64,000 bases of DNA from Streptomyces sp. Y2F8-2 (GCF_014905555.1 NZ_BNGS01000009.1:62001-126000), one strand, 5' to 3'; shown: positions 8,898 to 17,302, numbered from the stretch's first letter. Notes: generated from the sequence alone by a model not told the origin. Numbers and translations: made by a program.

Positions 8898-9719
8898 TCA
8901 CTCGCGCCCCGGCGGGCGGTCGAAGCAGCAGTCGCCGCACAGTCCGCCCGCGGGCAGCCGGTAGTAGAGGCAGCAGCTGCGGCGGCGGCCGGCGGGGTCA
9001 AGGGTGCCGGACAGGTCGGGGTGCGCGAACAGTCCCGCGGCGAGGGAGCGGGCCCGCTCCCCCACGTCCGTACGGCCGGTCTCCCGCGCCCAGCGGTCGA
9101 TCATGCGGACCGTGCCGGCGAGCGCGGAGCCCGCGTTGCCCCACAACAGCCGTGCGGAGACGCCGTGGCGCGCGCTGAGGACGGCCATGAGGGGCGCGAG
9201 GTGCCCCTCACGCACGACCGCGTCGAGCGAGGCGACGGGCAGCGGGCGCACCTCGCTCAGCCAGAGGTCGTCGGGCACACCGCCCTCCGGGTCCCAGCGC
9301 AGCAGCTGGGGATCGAGGTCGGGCACCCGCCCGTACAGCGCCGCACTGCCCAGCGCGACGGACCAGATCCGGGCCGCCAGGCCCTGGTGGGCGAGGGAGG
9401 CGGCGACCCGGGGTTCCGGTGCCCGGAGACTGTGCGCGACCTTGCGGATGCGTTCGGCCAGCGGATCCGCGCCGCCCTCCGGCGGCTCGGACGCGTACGC
9501 CTGCGCCAGCGTGGGCAACGCCCCACGCGGCGGTGCTCCGGTGCGCAGGACGAAGAAGCCGCCGAGCGCGCCGAGCGCCGAGAGGTCGGGGTCGATGTCC
9601 TCGAGGTCCACAAGGTCAGTACTACCAAGCGCGCTCCGGGCTCCGGGCTCCGGGCTCGGCCTGGGGACCGGCCCGTCGGCGCCCCTCTCGGGGATGAGAG
9701 AAACGCTCTCGTACTCCAT
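8898..9719 (-). CDS. FhuF-like (2Fe-2S)-binding protein, siderophore/iron reductase family
   Basis: The C-terminus has CC-x10-C-x2-C (SCCLYYRLPAGGLCGDCC), the unusual 2Fe-2S motif of the ferric siderophore reductase FhuF. The rest (AASLAHQGLAARIWSVALG..., LLWGNAGSALAGTVRMI) matches FhuF-like Streptomyces proteins. It probably releases iron from siderophores in the cytoplasm. The start is uncertain: the ATG at 9719 lacks a good ribosome binding site, and a GTG at about 9611 (VDLEDIDPDLS) resembles the N-termini of relatives. No siderophore transporter lies beside it. Confidence 0.8.
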   Translation of the reverse strand: MEYESVSLIPERGADGPVPRPSPEPGARSALGSTDLVDLEDIDPDLSALGALGGFFVLRTGAPPRGALPTLAQAYASEPPEGGADPLAERIRKVAHSLRAPEPRVAASLAHQGLAARIWSVALGSAALYGRVPDLDPQLLRWDPEGGVPDDLWLSEVRPLPVASLDAVVREGHLAPLMAVLSARHGVSARLLWGNAGSALAGTVRMIDRWARETGRTDVGERARSLAAGLFAHPDLSGTLDPAGRRRSCCLYYRLPAGGLCGDCCFDRPPGRE

Positions 9720-9850
9720 CGGCAGTATGACCCAATGGGTGCTCAGGGACGACGACGGGGAACAGCCTCGGGCGGCATCGTGTTGACCATGGAAGAAGAC
9801 CGTTCGTCGCGCCGGGCCGCCCGCTCCGGCCCCACGCGAAGGAGTCGCTG

Positions 9851-10936
9851 ATGAGCGCCCTCGCGTTGTCCGTGCTCCTGTCGCTCGTCTCCGCCGTCGC
9901 GTACGCGGGCGGGGCGATCGTGCAGGAGCAGGTGGCCGTGTCCGCGCCCGGCCGGTCCTACGCGCCGCTGCGCAGGCCGGCCTGGTGGGCGGCGGTCGTG
10001 CTGAACGGTCTCGGCGGACTGCTGCACGTGGCGGCGCTCGCCTACGGCCCCTTGAGCCTGGTCCAGCCGCTGGGCGCGCTGACCATCGTGTTCGCGCTGC
10101 CGATGGCGGCCCTGTGCGTGGGTCGCCGGGCGGGGACGACCGCCTGGCGCGGTGCCGTCATGGCGACCGTGGGTCTCGCGGTCCTGCTGTCCCTGGTCGG
10201 GGTCTCCGACACGCACTCCCTCGGCGGTGCCCAGCGGTTGACGCTGGCCCTGGTCACCGCCGGTGGCGTGATGGCGCTGATGGTCGCGGGACGGGCGACG
10301 CACCGGCATCCGGCGGTCCGCAGCGTGCTGTTGGCGGTGGCGTCCGGTGTCGCGTTCGGCATGTCGTCGGTGTTCACCAAGACGGTCGCGGTGGACTGGA
10401 CCGGCGGGGTCTCCCTCGCGGACCTGCCGAGCCTGGCGGCGATAGGCGTCTTCGCGACGGCCGGTCTGCTGCTGTCGCAGGCCTCCTACCGGGGCGCGGG
10501 CCTCGCGGCACCCCTCGCCACGCTGACCGTCGTCAATCCGGTGGCGGCGGCCGCGGTGGGCATCACCCTGTTCGGCGAAACCTTCCGCTACGGCATCACC
10601 GGCACGGTGCTCGCCCTGGTCTGCGGTGTGCTCGCCGCCGGCGGACTGATCCTGCTGACCACGGAGCGGATCGACGGCGATCGGCGCCCGACGGCGGTCG
10701 GCGAGGCCGTCACGGGGGCCGTGGGCGAGCCGTGGCCGAAGGCGCGGCCGGTCCCGGAGCCCGCGACGCCCGTGCGGAAGACGGTCCCGGGCGGGCAGGG
10801 CATGGTGGAGAAGGCGTACGAGGACTGGCATCCCGGCGCGTACGGCGTGCCGTCGCGCCCGTACGACCCCCTGCACACCGGGGTGTTCATTCCGGCGCCC
10901 GTCCCGGACCGGTATCGCGCTCGGGCCGGGTCCTGA
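9851..10936 (+). CDS. DMT-superfamily (EamA-like) transporter
   Basis: This 361-residue protein has about nine to ten hydrophobic helices, starting with ALALSVLLSLVSAVAYAGGA. It contains small-residue-rich repeats typical of the drug/metabolite transporter fold (ALAYGPLSLVQPLGALTIVFALP, and ASYRGAGLAAPLATLTVVNPVAA in the second half). A hydrophilic tail of about 75 residues follows the last helix. The ATG follows GAAGGAG at seven bases. Its substrate cannot be told from sequence. It converges on the Rpf-like gene 40 bases away. Confidence 0.85.
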   Translation: MSALALSVLLSLVSAVAYAGGAIVQEQVAVSAPGRSYAPLRRPAWWAAVVLNGLGGLLHVAALAYGPLSLVQPLGALTIVFALPMAALCVGRRAGTTAWRGAVMATVGLAVLLSLVGVSDTHSLGGAQRLTLALVTAGGVMALMVAGRATHRHPAVRSVLLAVASGVAFGMSSVFTKTVAVDWTGGVSLADLPSLAAIGVFATAGLLLSQASYRGAGLAAPLATLTVVNPVAAAAVGITLFGETFRYGITGTVLALVCGVLAAGGLILLTTERIDGDRRPTAVGEAVTGAVGEPWPKARPVPEPATPVRKTVPGGQGMVEKAYEDWHPGAYGVPSRPYDPLHTGVFIPAPVPDRYRARAGS

Positions 10937-10975
10937 CCGGTCCGGTCCCGTCGGACTGCATCGGCCCGCCCGGTG

Positions 10976-12187
10976 TCAAACGGGTACGCCACCCGCGCGG
11001 AGATAGGCGACCGGGTCGATGTCGCTGCCGAACCCGGGCCCCGTCCGCACCTCGAAGTGCAGATGGGGACCCGTGCTGTTGCCCGTGGAGCCGGAACGGC
11101 CGATGCGCTGGCCGGCCACCACGCTCTGCCCGTCCTTGACGGAGATCGCCGACAGATGGGCGTACTGCGTGTAGCGGCCGTCGGCGTGCCGGATGACCAC
11201 CTGGTAGCCGAAGGAACCGCCCCAGCCGGCACCGACCACCTGCCCGGCCGCGACGGCCCGCACGGAGGTGCCGGTCGGCACGGGGAAGTCGACGCCGGTG
11301 TGGTAGCCCTTCGACCACGCCGACCCGGCGGCGTGGTAGCGAGTGCCCGTAGCGGCGTTCACCGGGGCGACCATGGGGTGGGTGGGGGCGCTGTGGTGTG
11401 AAGGCGTCTTCCGGGGGGTCGACTTGTGGGTTCCCTCGGACGTCTTGTGGGTCCGCTCGGACGTTTTGTGAGTCGTCGCCTCGGACGTCTTGCGGGTCCG
11501 CTCCGGCGTCGCCTCCGGGTGCGCCGGGGCCTTGGCCGCCTTGCCCGCCTTCGCCCGCAGGTTCAGCCGCTGCCCGGGCAGGATCAGGTCCGGGTCCGCG
11601 CCGACCGTCGTCCGGTTGGCCGCGTACAGCCCCTGCCAGCCGCCCTGGACGTGGTGGGAGTCGGCGATGCCGGAGAGCGTGTCGCCGTGCACCACGGTGT
11701 ACATCTCGGTGGTGCCCGCCTGTGACTGGGGCGTGGTCTGCGGTTTCACGTCGCGCACGGAACGTTTGACGGTCGCCGGCGCGGTCTGTGATGTGCCCGG
11801 GCCGGATCCGCCCCGGGTCAGACCCGCGCGTGCGGAGCACACCGGCCAGGCGCCGGGCCCCTGTCCCTCGAGGACCTTCTCGGCCACGGCGATCTGCTGG
11901 TCCCTGGAGGCCATATCCGCGCGCCGCGCGTACGCCGTCCCCCCGTAGGCCTCCCAGGTCGACTGCGTGAACTGCAGTCCCCCGTAATAGCCGTTGCCGG
12001 TGTTGATGCCCCAGTCGCCGCTGGACTCGCAGGCGGCGACCTTGCTCCAGGTGTCCACGTCGGCCGCGTGCGCGACGCCGGTGCCGATGAGCGGGAGTGC
12101 CATGCCGGCGCCGCCCGCCGTGACGGTGAGCGAGGCGCGGTTGATCCTTGTCGGCTGATACCGGCGGTGCCGGCCGCGTACGGCCAT
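10976..12187 (-). CDS. rpfD: Resuscitation-promoting factor-like hydrolase with LysM and M23 domains (RpfD type)
   Basis: This 403-residue exported protein has a signal peptide ending GTGVAHAADVDTWSK. An Rpf transglycosylase domain follows (VAACESSGDWGINTGNGYYG, with the catalytic Glu in ACESSGDW). Then come a LysM peptidoglycan-binding domain (YTVVHGDTLSGIADSH...), a Thr/Lys-rich linker of short HKTSE-like repeats, and a C-terminal M23/LytM endopeptidase (HTGVDF and HLHFE). Both glycan strands and peptide crosslinks could be cut, which fits spore germination and outgrowth. The Rpf-LysM-M23 order matches S. coelicolor RpfD as I recall it. The frame opens at 12205, but the ATG at 12187 has GAGGGGG six bases upstream. 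The next gene, gnd, is divergent. Confidence 0.93.
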   Translation of the reverse strand: MAVRGRHRRYQPTRINRASLTVTAGGAGMALPLIGTGVAHAADVDTWSKVAACESSGDWGINTGNGYYGGLQFTQSTWEAYGGTAYARRADMASRDQQIAVAEKVLEGQGPGAWPVCSARAGLTRGGSGPGTSQTAPATVKRSVRDVKPQTTPQSQAGTTEMYTVVHGDTLSGIADSHHVQGGWQGLYAANRTTVGADPDLILPGQRLNLRAKAGKAAKAPAHPEATPERTRKTSEATTHKTSERTHKTSEGTHKSTPRKTPSHHSAPTHPMVAPVNAATGTRYHAAGSAWSKGYHTGVDFPVPTGTSVRAVAAGQVVGAGWGGSFGYQVVIRHADGRYTQYAHLSAISVKDGQSVVAGQRIGRSGSTGNSTGPHLHFEVRTGPGFGSDIDPVAYLRAGGVPV

Positions 12188-12222
12188 GGAAAGCCCCCTC
12201 GACATGCGTCAGGAGGGGCAAA

Positions 12223-12250
12223 AGTAAACGCCGCGAACAGGCCATGACAA
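12223..12250 (-). promoter_or_regulatory. Candidate promoter of the rpfD-like gene
   Basis: On the minus strand TTGTCA (12250-12245) and TTTACT (12228-12223) are separated by 16 bases, a plausible sigma-70-type promoter. The start point would fall near 12216 and leave a leader of about 30 bases. That is too short for the c-di-AMP riboswitch known upstream of S. coelicolor rpfA. Confidence 0.45.
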
Positions 12251-12355
12251 GACGGGGAATCGGTCGCTCCGTCGCGTCAACTGGCCGGGAATCGCGCCTG
12301 GTTGCGGCCGGCGGAGAGAACTGCCGGGGTCCGCGCGTGACGCCGGCTCCTCGGT

Positions 12356-12420
12356 GGGAGACCCCGGACGGCGGCGGGAGATCGCGTACGGCGTCGGGAG
12401 ATTCCGGATGTGCGGCGGGT
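12356..12420. repeat. Short direct repeats with an exact 20-bp period
   Basis: GGGAG occurs at 12356, 12376 and 12396, and a fourth degenerate copy (GGGTG) starts near 12417. The first two intervals are exactly 20 bp, with related flanks (CGG near the centre and CGGCG/CGTCG before each copy). Twenty base pairs is about two helical turns, as in tandem protein-binding sites. The array sits in the divergent rpfD/gnd gap. Confidence 0.45.
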
Positions 12421-12542
12421 GTACCGGCGCGTCACGATGGTCACCAGGCAATACTGACCAGCACGAGCGGCACCACCCTTCGATGATGTCGTCCGGACCG
12501 AACCGGCACCGCCGATTCCAGGACCTCTAGGAGCCAACCGTT

Positions 12543-13982
12543 ATGAGCACTTCAGCCCAGATCGGCGTCACGGGTCTCGCGGTCATGGGCCGCAACCTCG
12601 CCCGTAACTTCGCGCGCAACGGCTATGCGGTCGCCCTGCACAACCGGACCGTGTCACGGACCCATGAGCTGGTGAAGGAGTTCGGACACGAGGGCGACTT
12701 CGTGGCGACCGAGTCCGCTGAGGACTTCGTGGCGGCGCTGGAGCGGCCACGGCGCCTGATGATCATGGTGAAGGCGGGCGGGCCGACGGACGCCGTGATC
12801 CAGGAGTTCGCACCGCTGCTCGAGCCCGGTGACATGATCATCGACGGCGGCAACGCGCACTTCGCGGACACCCGCCGCCGCGAGAAGGAACTGCGGGAGC
12901 GGGGCATCCACTTCGTCGGCACCGGCATCTCCGGAGGCGAGGAGGGCGCGCTGCACGGGCCGAGCATCATGCCGGGCGGCTCGGCCGAGTCGTACGAGTC
13001 GCTGGGCCCGATGCTGGAGAAGATCTCCGCGAAGGCGAAGGACGGCGCGCCGTGTGTGACCCACGTCGGCCCGGACGGCGCCGGGCACTTCGTGAAGATG
13101 GTGCACAACGGCATCGAGTACGCCGACATGCAGTTGATCGGCGAGGCGTACCAGCTGCTGCGCGACGTCGCCGGCTACTCCCCCGCCGAGATCGCGGAGA
13201 TCTTCCGCACCTGGAACACCGGCCGCCTGGACTCGTACCTGATCGAGATCACGGCGGAGGTGCTCTCCCACGTGGACGCGGCGACGGGCAAGCCGTTCGT
13301 GGACGTGGTCCAGGACCAGGCGGAGCAGAAGGGCACCGGCCGCTGGACGGTGCAGATCGCGCTGGACCTCGGCGTTCCGGTGTCCGGCATCGCGGAGGCC
13401 GTCTTCGCCCGCTCGCTGTCCGGGCACACGGCGCTGCGCGAGGCGTCGCGGGGCCTGGCCGGGCCCAAGGCGTCGCCGCTCGGCACGTCCGAGGCGGCGG
13501 CCTTCGCGGACCGGGTGGAGCAGGCGCTGTACGCGTCGAAGATCGTGTCGTACACGCAGGGCTTCCACGAGATCGCGTCGGGCAGCGCGGAGTACGGCTG
13601 GAACATCGACCTCGGTGAGGTGGCGTCCATCTGGCGCGGCGGCTGCATCATCCGCGCGGCGTTCCTCGACCGCATCCGCGCGGCGTACGACGCCCGGGCG
13701 GACCTGCCGAGCCTGCTGTCGGACGAGACGTTCGCGCAGGAGATCGCCGCGGCGCAGGACGACTGGCGCGAGGTCCTGGTGGCCGCGACCCGCCAGGGCG
13801 TGCCGACGCCGGGCTTCTCGGCGGCCCTCGCCTACTACGACGCCCTGCGCGCGGAGCGGCTGCCGGCCGCGCTGACCCAGGGGCAGCGTGACTTCTTCGG
13901 CGCGCACACCTACCGGCGGACGGATCGTGCGGGGTCGTTCCACACGCTGTGGGGCGGGGACCGGTCGGAGGTCGAGGCGTAG
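12543..13982 (+). CDS. gnd: NADP-dependent 6-phosphogluconate dehydrogenase (decarboxylating)
   Basis: The 479-residue length fits the long dimeric 6PGDH class of the oxidative pentose phosphate pathway, which yields ribulose-5-P, CO2 and NADPH. The dinucleotide motif is GVTGLAVMGRNLARN near residue 8. The substrate and catalytic blocks are FVGTGISGGEEGA, IMPGGS and FVKMVHNGIEYADMQLI, with the catalytic Lys in the last. IWRGGCIIRA and the C-terminal FFGAHTYRRTD are present. TAGGAG precedes the ATG. Streptomyces often carry a second 6PGDH; this one has the RpfD-like gene as its neighbour. Confidence 0.95.
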   Translation: MSTSAQIGVTGLAVMGRNLARNFARNGYAVALHNRTVSRTHELVKEFGHEGDFVATESAEDFVAALERPRRLMIMVKAGGPTDAVIQEFAPLLEPGDMIIDGGNAHFADTRRREKELRERGIHFVGTGISGGEEGALHGPSIMPGGSAESYESLGPMLEKISAKAKDGAPCVTHVGPDGAGHFVKMVHNGIEYADMQLIGEAYQLLRDVAGYSPAEIAEIFRTWNTGRLDSYLIEITAEVLSHVDAATGKPFVDVVQDQAEQKGTGRWTVQIALDLGVPVSGIAEAVFARSLSGHTALREASRGLAGPKASPLGTSEAAAFADRVEQALYASKIVSYTQGFHEIASGSAEYGWNIDLGEVASIWRGGCIIRAAFLDRIRAAYDARADLPSLLSDETFAQEIAAAQDDWREVLVAATRQGVPTPGFSAALAYYDALRAERLPAALTQGQRDFFGAHTYRRTDRAGSFHTLWGGDRSEVEA

Positions 13983-14163
13983 GGCGCAGGGCGGCTCAGA
14001 GGCCGGGCGGCTCGGGGCTTCGGGGGCGGCGGGCTCGGGGGCTTCGGGGGTGGGCGCCTCGGGGGCTTCGGGGGCGGGCGGCTCTGGGGTCGCCGGACGC
14101 CGGCGTGCCCGTCCGTCGGCGTCCGGGTACGGCAGTGGCCGCGGAGTGGCCGGAGACGGCAGT

Positions 14164-14201
14164 GGCCCGGTGCACGGGGGTTTCCGCCCGTGCACCGGGC
14201 C
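14164..14201. terminator. Bidirectional terminator between gnd and the proline-rich gene
   Basis: GGCCCGGTGCACGGG and CCCGTGCACCGGGCC form a perfect 15-bp stem with an 8-base loop (14179-14186). It lies between two convergent genes and can serve both strands. The strip between the gnd stop and this hairpin is low-complexity GGCTTCGGGGG-like repeat. Confidence 0.8.
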
Positions 14202-14226
14202 GGTGTGCTTTCCGTGTCGGGGCGTC

Positions 14227-14592
14227 CTACGAAAGGGGCGGCCCCGGTTCTCCGGGTTCGGGGACGGGGTCCGGGCCCGGCGGTTTCGGGATCGGCGACG
14301 GGGGCGGCTCCGGCGTGGGCACCGGCCCCGGGCCGGGGTGCGGGCGGTCGGGGCCCGGTTCGGGGTGCGGGCGGTCCGGACCCGGTCCCGGCGGCACCGG
14401 CTCGGGTCCCGGGGGCGTGGGGCCGGGTGCCGGAGGTGTCGGCTCGGGTCCCGGTGGCGCGGGTCCCGGTTCCGGGGGTGCGGGCTCAGGCCCCGGCGCG
14501 GGGCCCGGTTCGGGGGTCGGCTCCGGTCCCGGGGTCGGTCCCGGTCCGGGTGGTGGTCCCGGCTGTGCGGGATCGGGGAGCGGATGCGTCAT
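14227..14592 (-). CDS. Small proline/glycine-rich protein
   Basis: This 121-residue protein is almost entirely P, G and E in PGPEP-type repeats (for example PGPEPTPPAPGPTPPGPEP), with no membrane helix or signal. The frame extends to 14748, but the ATG at 14592 has GGAGG six bases upstream. No function can be assigned. Repetitive coding of this type can be a real extended linker-like protein or a spurious GC-rich frame; the good ribosome binding site and the convergent terminator favour a real gene. Confidence 0.5.
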   Translation of the reverse strand: MTHPLPDPAQPGPPPGPGPTPGPEPTPEPGPAPGPEPAPPEPGPAPPGPEPTPPAPGPTPPGPEPVPPGPGPDRPHPEPGPDRPHPGPGPVPTPEPPPSPIPKPPGPDPVPEPGEPGPPLS

Positions 14593-14751
14593 CGTGTCCT
14601 CCAGCCAGTCGTACGTCGGCCTGGACTTGTCCCCCGGGTACCCGGGCGCCGTACGGGCACTCACCCCGTTGCGGGACGGGCCGGGGCCCGACCGGGCCAC
14701 CGCGGTCCGCCGCGGCCGGCCGGGCACAGCGCACGGCGGCGCCGCCACCGG

Positions 14752-15441
14752 TCAGCCGTGTGAACCGTTCCGAGGGCCGCGTGAACCGTTCCGAGAACCA
14801 TGTGCCGCTGCGGTGGCCGCAGCGGCGAGTCCGAGCTCCGGGCTCGACAGGACGGGGACGGTGGTCGCGGTCAGGTGCCGGGCCGGGGCCATGGACGCCT
14901 GGGCGAGGACGATCGCGTCGGCGTCGGTGACCGAGTCGGCGGCGTCGGCGATCAGGCGGAGGTAGCCGTCGGTGTCCCCGGCCTCGAAACGCGCCCATGC
15001 GTCGTCGACGAGCAGGGTGCGCGGTTCGACGTGACCTCGGCCCACCGCCTCCTCGCGCACCAGGGCGACGGTCGGCTCGAGGGTGCTCTCCAGCGCGGCT
15101 ACGACGACGATCCGGGGCCCTGTGGCCACCGCGGCCGCGGCCATCGGCCGGTCCACGCGCAGCACCGGCACACCGACGTCCGCGCGCTCGGCGACCGCGC
15201 CGATGGTCGAGCAGGTGCACAGCACGGCGCGTGCGCCCGCCGCGGCGGCCCCTCGCAGGACGTCCCGGACGTCGTCGGCCACGACGCCCGGGCCGTACGC
15301 GCGGGCGCGGTCCAACAGCTCCGTCGCCACGTGGTGCGTCAGGCCGAGCCCCGGATGGGCCGCGTCGCGCAGGGTCTCGAAGACGGGGACGTGGACCGGC
15401 GAGGTGTGCAGCAGGGCGAGCGGGCCGGTGTGCGGGGTCAC
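14752..15441 (-). CDS. Asp/Glu/hydantoin racemase-family protein
   Basis: This 229-residue protein has the racemase-superfamily pattern of two cysteine-bearing half sites. The first is RAVLCTCSTIGAVAE, near residue 73. The matching second site reads AIVLAQASMAPA, where an active racemase usually has a Cys; Ala and Ser stand there instead. It may therefore be a decarboxylase-like or binding member rather than a true racemase. Its start overlaps the panD stop by four bases, so the two are translationally coupled, and an aspartate-related substrate is a reasonable guess. Confidence 0.75.
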   Translation of the reverse strand: MTPHTGPLALLHTSPVHVPVFETLRDAAHPGLGLTHHVATELLDRARAYGPGVVADDVRDVLRGAAAAGARAVLCTCSTIGAVAERADVGVPVLRVDRPMAAAAVATGPRIVVVAALESTLEPTVALVREEAVGRGHVEPRTLLVDDAWARFEAGDTDGYLRLIADAADSVTDADAIVLAQASMAPARHLTATTVPVLSSPELGLAAAATAAAHGSRNGSRGPRNGSHG

Positions 15442-15860
15442 CCGGCGGCCACGGCCTGCGGACTGCGCTCCTGGTCCGATCCCGGTACCGGGGCGGACGG
15501 GTCGGCGCCCAGGGCCACGATCCGGTTCTCACCGTCCACGTGCACCACCCGCGGCCGCAGGCTCCGTGCCTCGGCGTCGGAGACCTGGGCGTAGCTGATG
15601 ATGATCACGAGGTCGCCGGGGTGGACCAGGTGGGCCGCGGCTCCGTTGATGCCGATGACACCCGAGCCGCGTTCGCCCTCGATGACGTACGTCTCCAGGC
15701 GGGCACCGTTGGTGATGTCGACGATGTGGACCAGCTCCCCGGGGAGCAGGTCGGCGGCGTCGAGGAGATCGGCGTCGATGGTCACCGATCCCACGTAGTG
15801 CAGGTCGGCCTGGGTGACGGTGGCACGGTGGATCTTGGACTTGAACAGAGTACGCAGCAC
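15438..15860 (-). CDS. panD: Aspartate 1-decarboxylase (pyruvoyl enzyme, pantothenate pathway)
   Basis: The 140-residue protein makes beta-alanine from L-aspartate for pantothenate/CoA. It has the self-cleavage site YVGS with Gly24-Ser25, which generates the pyruvoyl group, the invariant SKIHRATVTQADL start and NGAAAHLVHPGD. The C-terminus carries about 20 extra residues. The start is GTG at 15860, with CAGGAG seven bases upstream. It overlaps the downstream racemase-family gene by four bases. An inverted repeat at 15888-15902 lies just before the ribosome binding site. Confidence 0.96.
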   Translation of the reverse strand: MLRTLFKSKIHRATVTQADLHYVGSVTIDADLLDAADLLPGELVHIVDITNGARLETYVIEGERGSGVIGINGAAAHLVHPGDLVIIISYAQVSDAEARSLRPRVVHVDGENRIVALGADPSAPVPGSDQERSPQAVAAG

Positions 15861-15887
15861 TTTGGACTCCTGAAAGACGGCTCCCTG

Positions 15888-15902
15888 CCTGCTTTGTGCA
15901 GG
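15888..15902. promoter_or_regulatory. Small inverted repeat in the panD leader
   Basis: CCTGC-TTTGT-GCAGG is a perfect 5-bp inverted repeat about 30 bases upstream of the panD start. It could be an operator or a leader hairpin. A weak TCAACT-16-TACAGT promoter-like pair lies upstream on the same strand. Both are tentative. Confidence 0.3.
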
Positions 15903-16118
15903 TCAAGGGCGGTCTTTACTGTACACCGGCACGCGTCGGAGTTGATGATTGTGAGGAACATCGCTTCATTCAGACGACAGGGTTCCCTGCCTGCATTTCC
16001 GTGCGAACCAGGCTGTTGTGACGCCGCCGATCAGACGTCTGCCAGGAAGACCCTCTGGGGACTGATGCTGATCAGACGCTGACTTGCTTGACGATACGTC
16101 AGTTATGAGAAGTTGGGC

Positions 16119-16292
16119 GCGCCGCGTGACGGTCAGGACCCCAATGACCGCCGTGACCACGCCGATCGCAGGTACGAGCGGGGGAAACACCGGGCCGGAC
16201 GGGCCGAAAGCCGCCTTGCCGAGGATGAGCGACGCCACCAGCGTGACGGCGTGGGACTCAAACATGCCCTGGTCCAGGTTGTCGCCGCATTG
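16119..16292 (-). pseudogene. Relic of H+-translocating pyrophosphatase (hppA)
   Basis: About 57 codons read CGDNLDQGMFESHAVTLVAS, then LILGKAAFG, then VFPPLVPAIGVVTAVIGV. This matches the inner core of HppA (GDNVGDCAGMAADLFESYAVTLVA... and FPLLVPAIGVVTAVIG). Relative to the family, a short block between GDN and FES is deleted, and neither flank continues the protein. A functional HppA is about 800 residues with about 16 helices. The rest of 15861-16608 has no other supported gene. Confidence 0.7.
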
Positions 16293-16608
16293 GAGGAGCC
16301 AGCCATCGGGCCGGACTGCTGGGTCGGCTGTCCGCGGGACAACGACAGCGCCTGCGCTGCCCGCCGTCGCAGGCGTGCTCGGTGGACCGGCCGATGCTGG
16401 CACTGCTCAGCGACCGGCGGTCCTGTGCCGGCAGCCGGCCCTTCGAACGCATAAGTTGGACGTGGTTGGCACCTGTCCGTCGTACCTTCCCAGGCGCTGC
16501 TGTCACAGAAAGGGGAACCGACGGAATGCGAGCTGGAGAACCACGAAAATCCATCCCATAGAACTGTCAGACGATCATCACGCTCAGCAGCCAACGCCCC
16601 TCACGGGC

Positions 16609-17001
16609 TCAGTCCGCGAGGTCGGCCTTGCCGAACAGGACCGCGTAACTGGAGGGGAGCTGGCTGATGATCTGATTCAGCTCTCCGCCGGTGACAGCGT
16701 CGGCGACGGTGGTCAGGACCGCGCTGGCGTCCCACTGCGCCGTACGAGGTCGGGCATGGGTGCGCTCGGCGACCCGGCGGTAGAACTCTTCGATCCCGAA
16801 GCTTCGCGCCTGCTGCGGCGCGGCATGGTCCAGGACTTGTCCCAGCGGGCCGGGCAGCTGGGATGCGAGGTCCTTGACCTCTCCCGGGCTGATCCGTTGG
16901 GCCAGCACTTCGAGCACGGCGTTGGTGACGTCCGCGGCTTCGTCCTGGTCGTTGTATTCGCCTCGCTCGCGCACACGGGCGAGGAACCCATCGTATTTCA
17001 T
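16609..17001 (-). CDS. DUF2267 domain protein
   Basis: This 130-residue helical protein has the DUF2267 layout: MKYDGFLARVRERGEYNDQD, then LEVLAQRISPGEVKDLASQLP, then FYRRVAERT and a closing VADAVTGGELNQIISQLPSSYAVLF. The ATG at 17001 follows AGAAGGAAG at seven bases; the longer frame to 17133 has no support. Its biochemical role is unknown. It lies just downstream of the chaperone operon and has two paralogues in this window (30016 and 34037). Confidence 0.88.
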   Translation of the reverse strand: MKYDGFLARVRERGEYNDQDEAADVTNAVLEVLAQRISPGEVKDLASQLPGPLGQVLDHAAPQQARSFGIEEFYRRVAERTHARPRTAQWDASAVLTTVADAVTGGELNQIISQLPSSYAVLFGKADLAD

Positions 17002-17023
17002 AGTTGACTTCCTTCTGCCTTGG

Positions 17024-17302
17024 TCACCGCTGGTCATGGGGGGCGCCCGGTGCGCCGTCGGGGCGGCCGGGTCCGTCCGCCGGCGCGTAGCTGCCGTTCG
17101 CAACGCCCTTGGCCCGAGACTCACGCAGGGCACGGCGCAAACGCCCGGAGCCCCAGGAACGGCCGCCCACCGCCTGTTCGAGTCGGTCGCCGCTCGTCGG
17201 GCCGGCTTCTTGGAGCGCGTGGGTCATCTGTTCGATCTCGTCGTCGAGGCGTTGTCCGGCCGTGGCGGACGTACGACTTGCCGTGCCCGCGGTGCCGGCC
17301 AT
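17024..17302 (-). CDS. Small hypothetical protein, winged-helix-like
   Basis: This 92-residue protein is not confidently recognised. Residues 20-75 (DDEIEQMTHALQEAGPTSGD, then LEQAVGGRSWGSGRLRRAL) read like a short winged-helix: three helices, an SWGSGR turn and a GVANGSYAP beta-hairpin. That suggests possible DNA binding, by inference. GAGG lies immediately before the ATG, which is unusually close, so the true start may be upstream in the same frame (RYRPGTGPGSTLYSPRM). It lies between hsp20 and the DUF2267 gene on the same strand. Confidence 0.5.
   Translation of the reverse strand: MAGTAGTASRTSATAGQRLDDEIEQMTHALQEAGPTSGDRLEQAVGGRSWGSGRLRRALRESRAKGVANGSYAPADGPGRPDGAPGAPHDQR

Noticed and set aside
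12188..12470. A c-di-AMP (ydaO) riboswitch before the rpfD-like gene
   Set aside because: No conserved riboswitch core was found, and the likely promoter leaves only about 30 leader bases.
13949..14965. Gly/Pro-rich plus-strand frames after gnd
   Set aside because: They cross the terminator hairpin and read through the low-complexity region and the racemase gene antisense.
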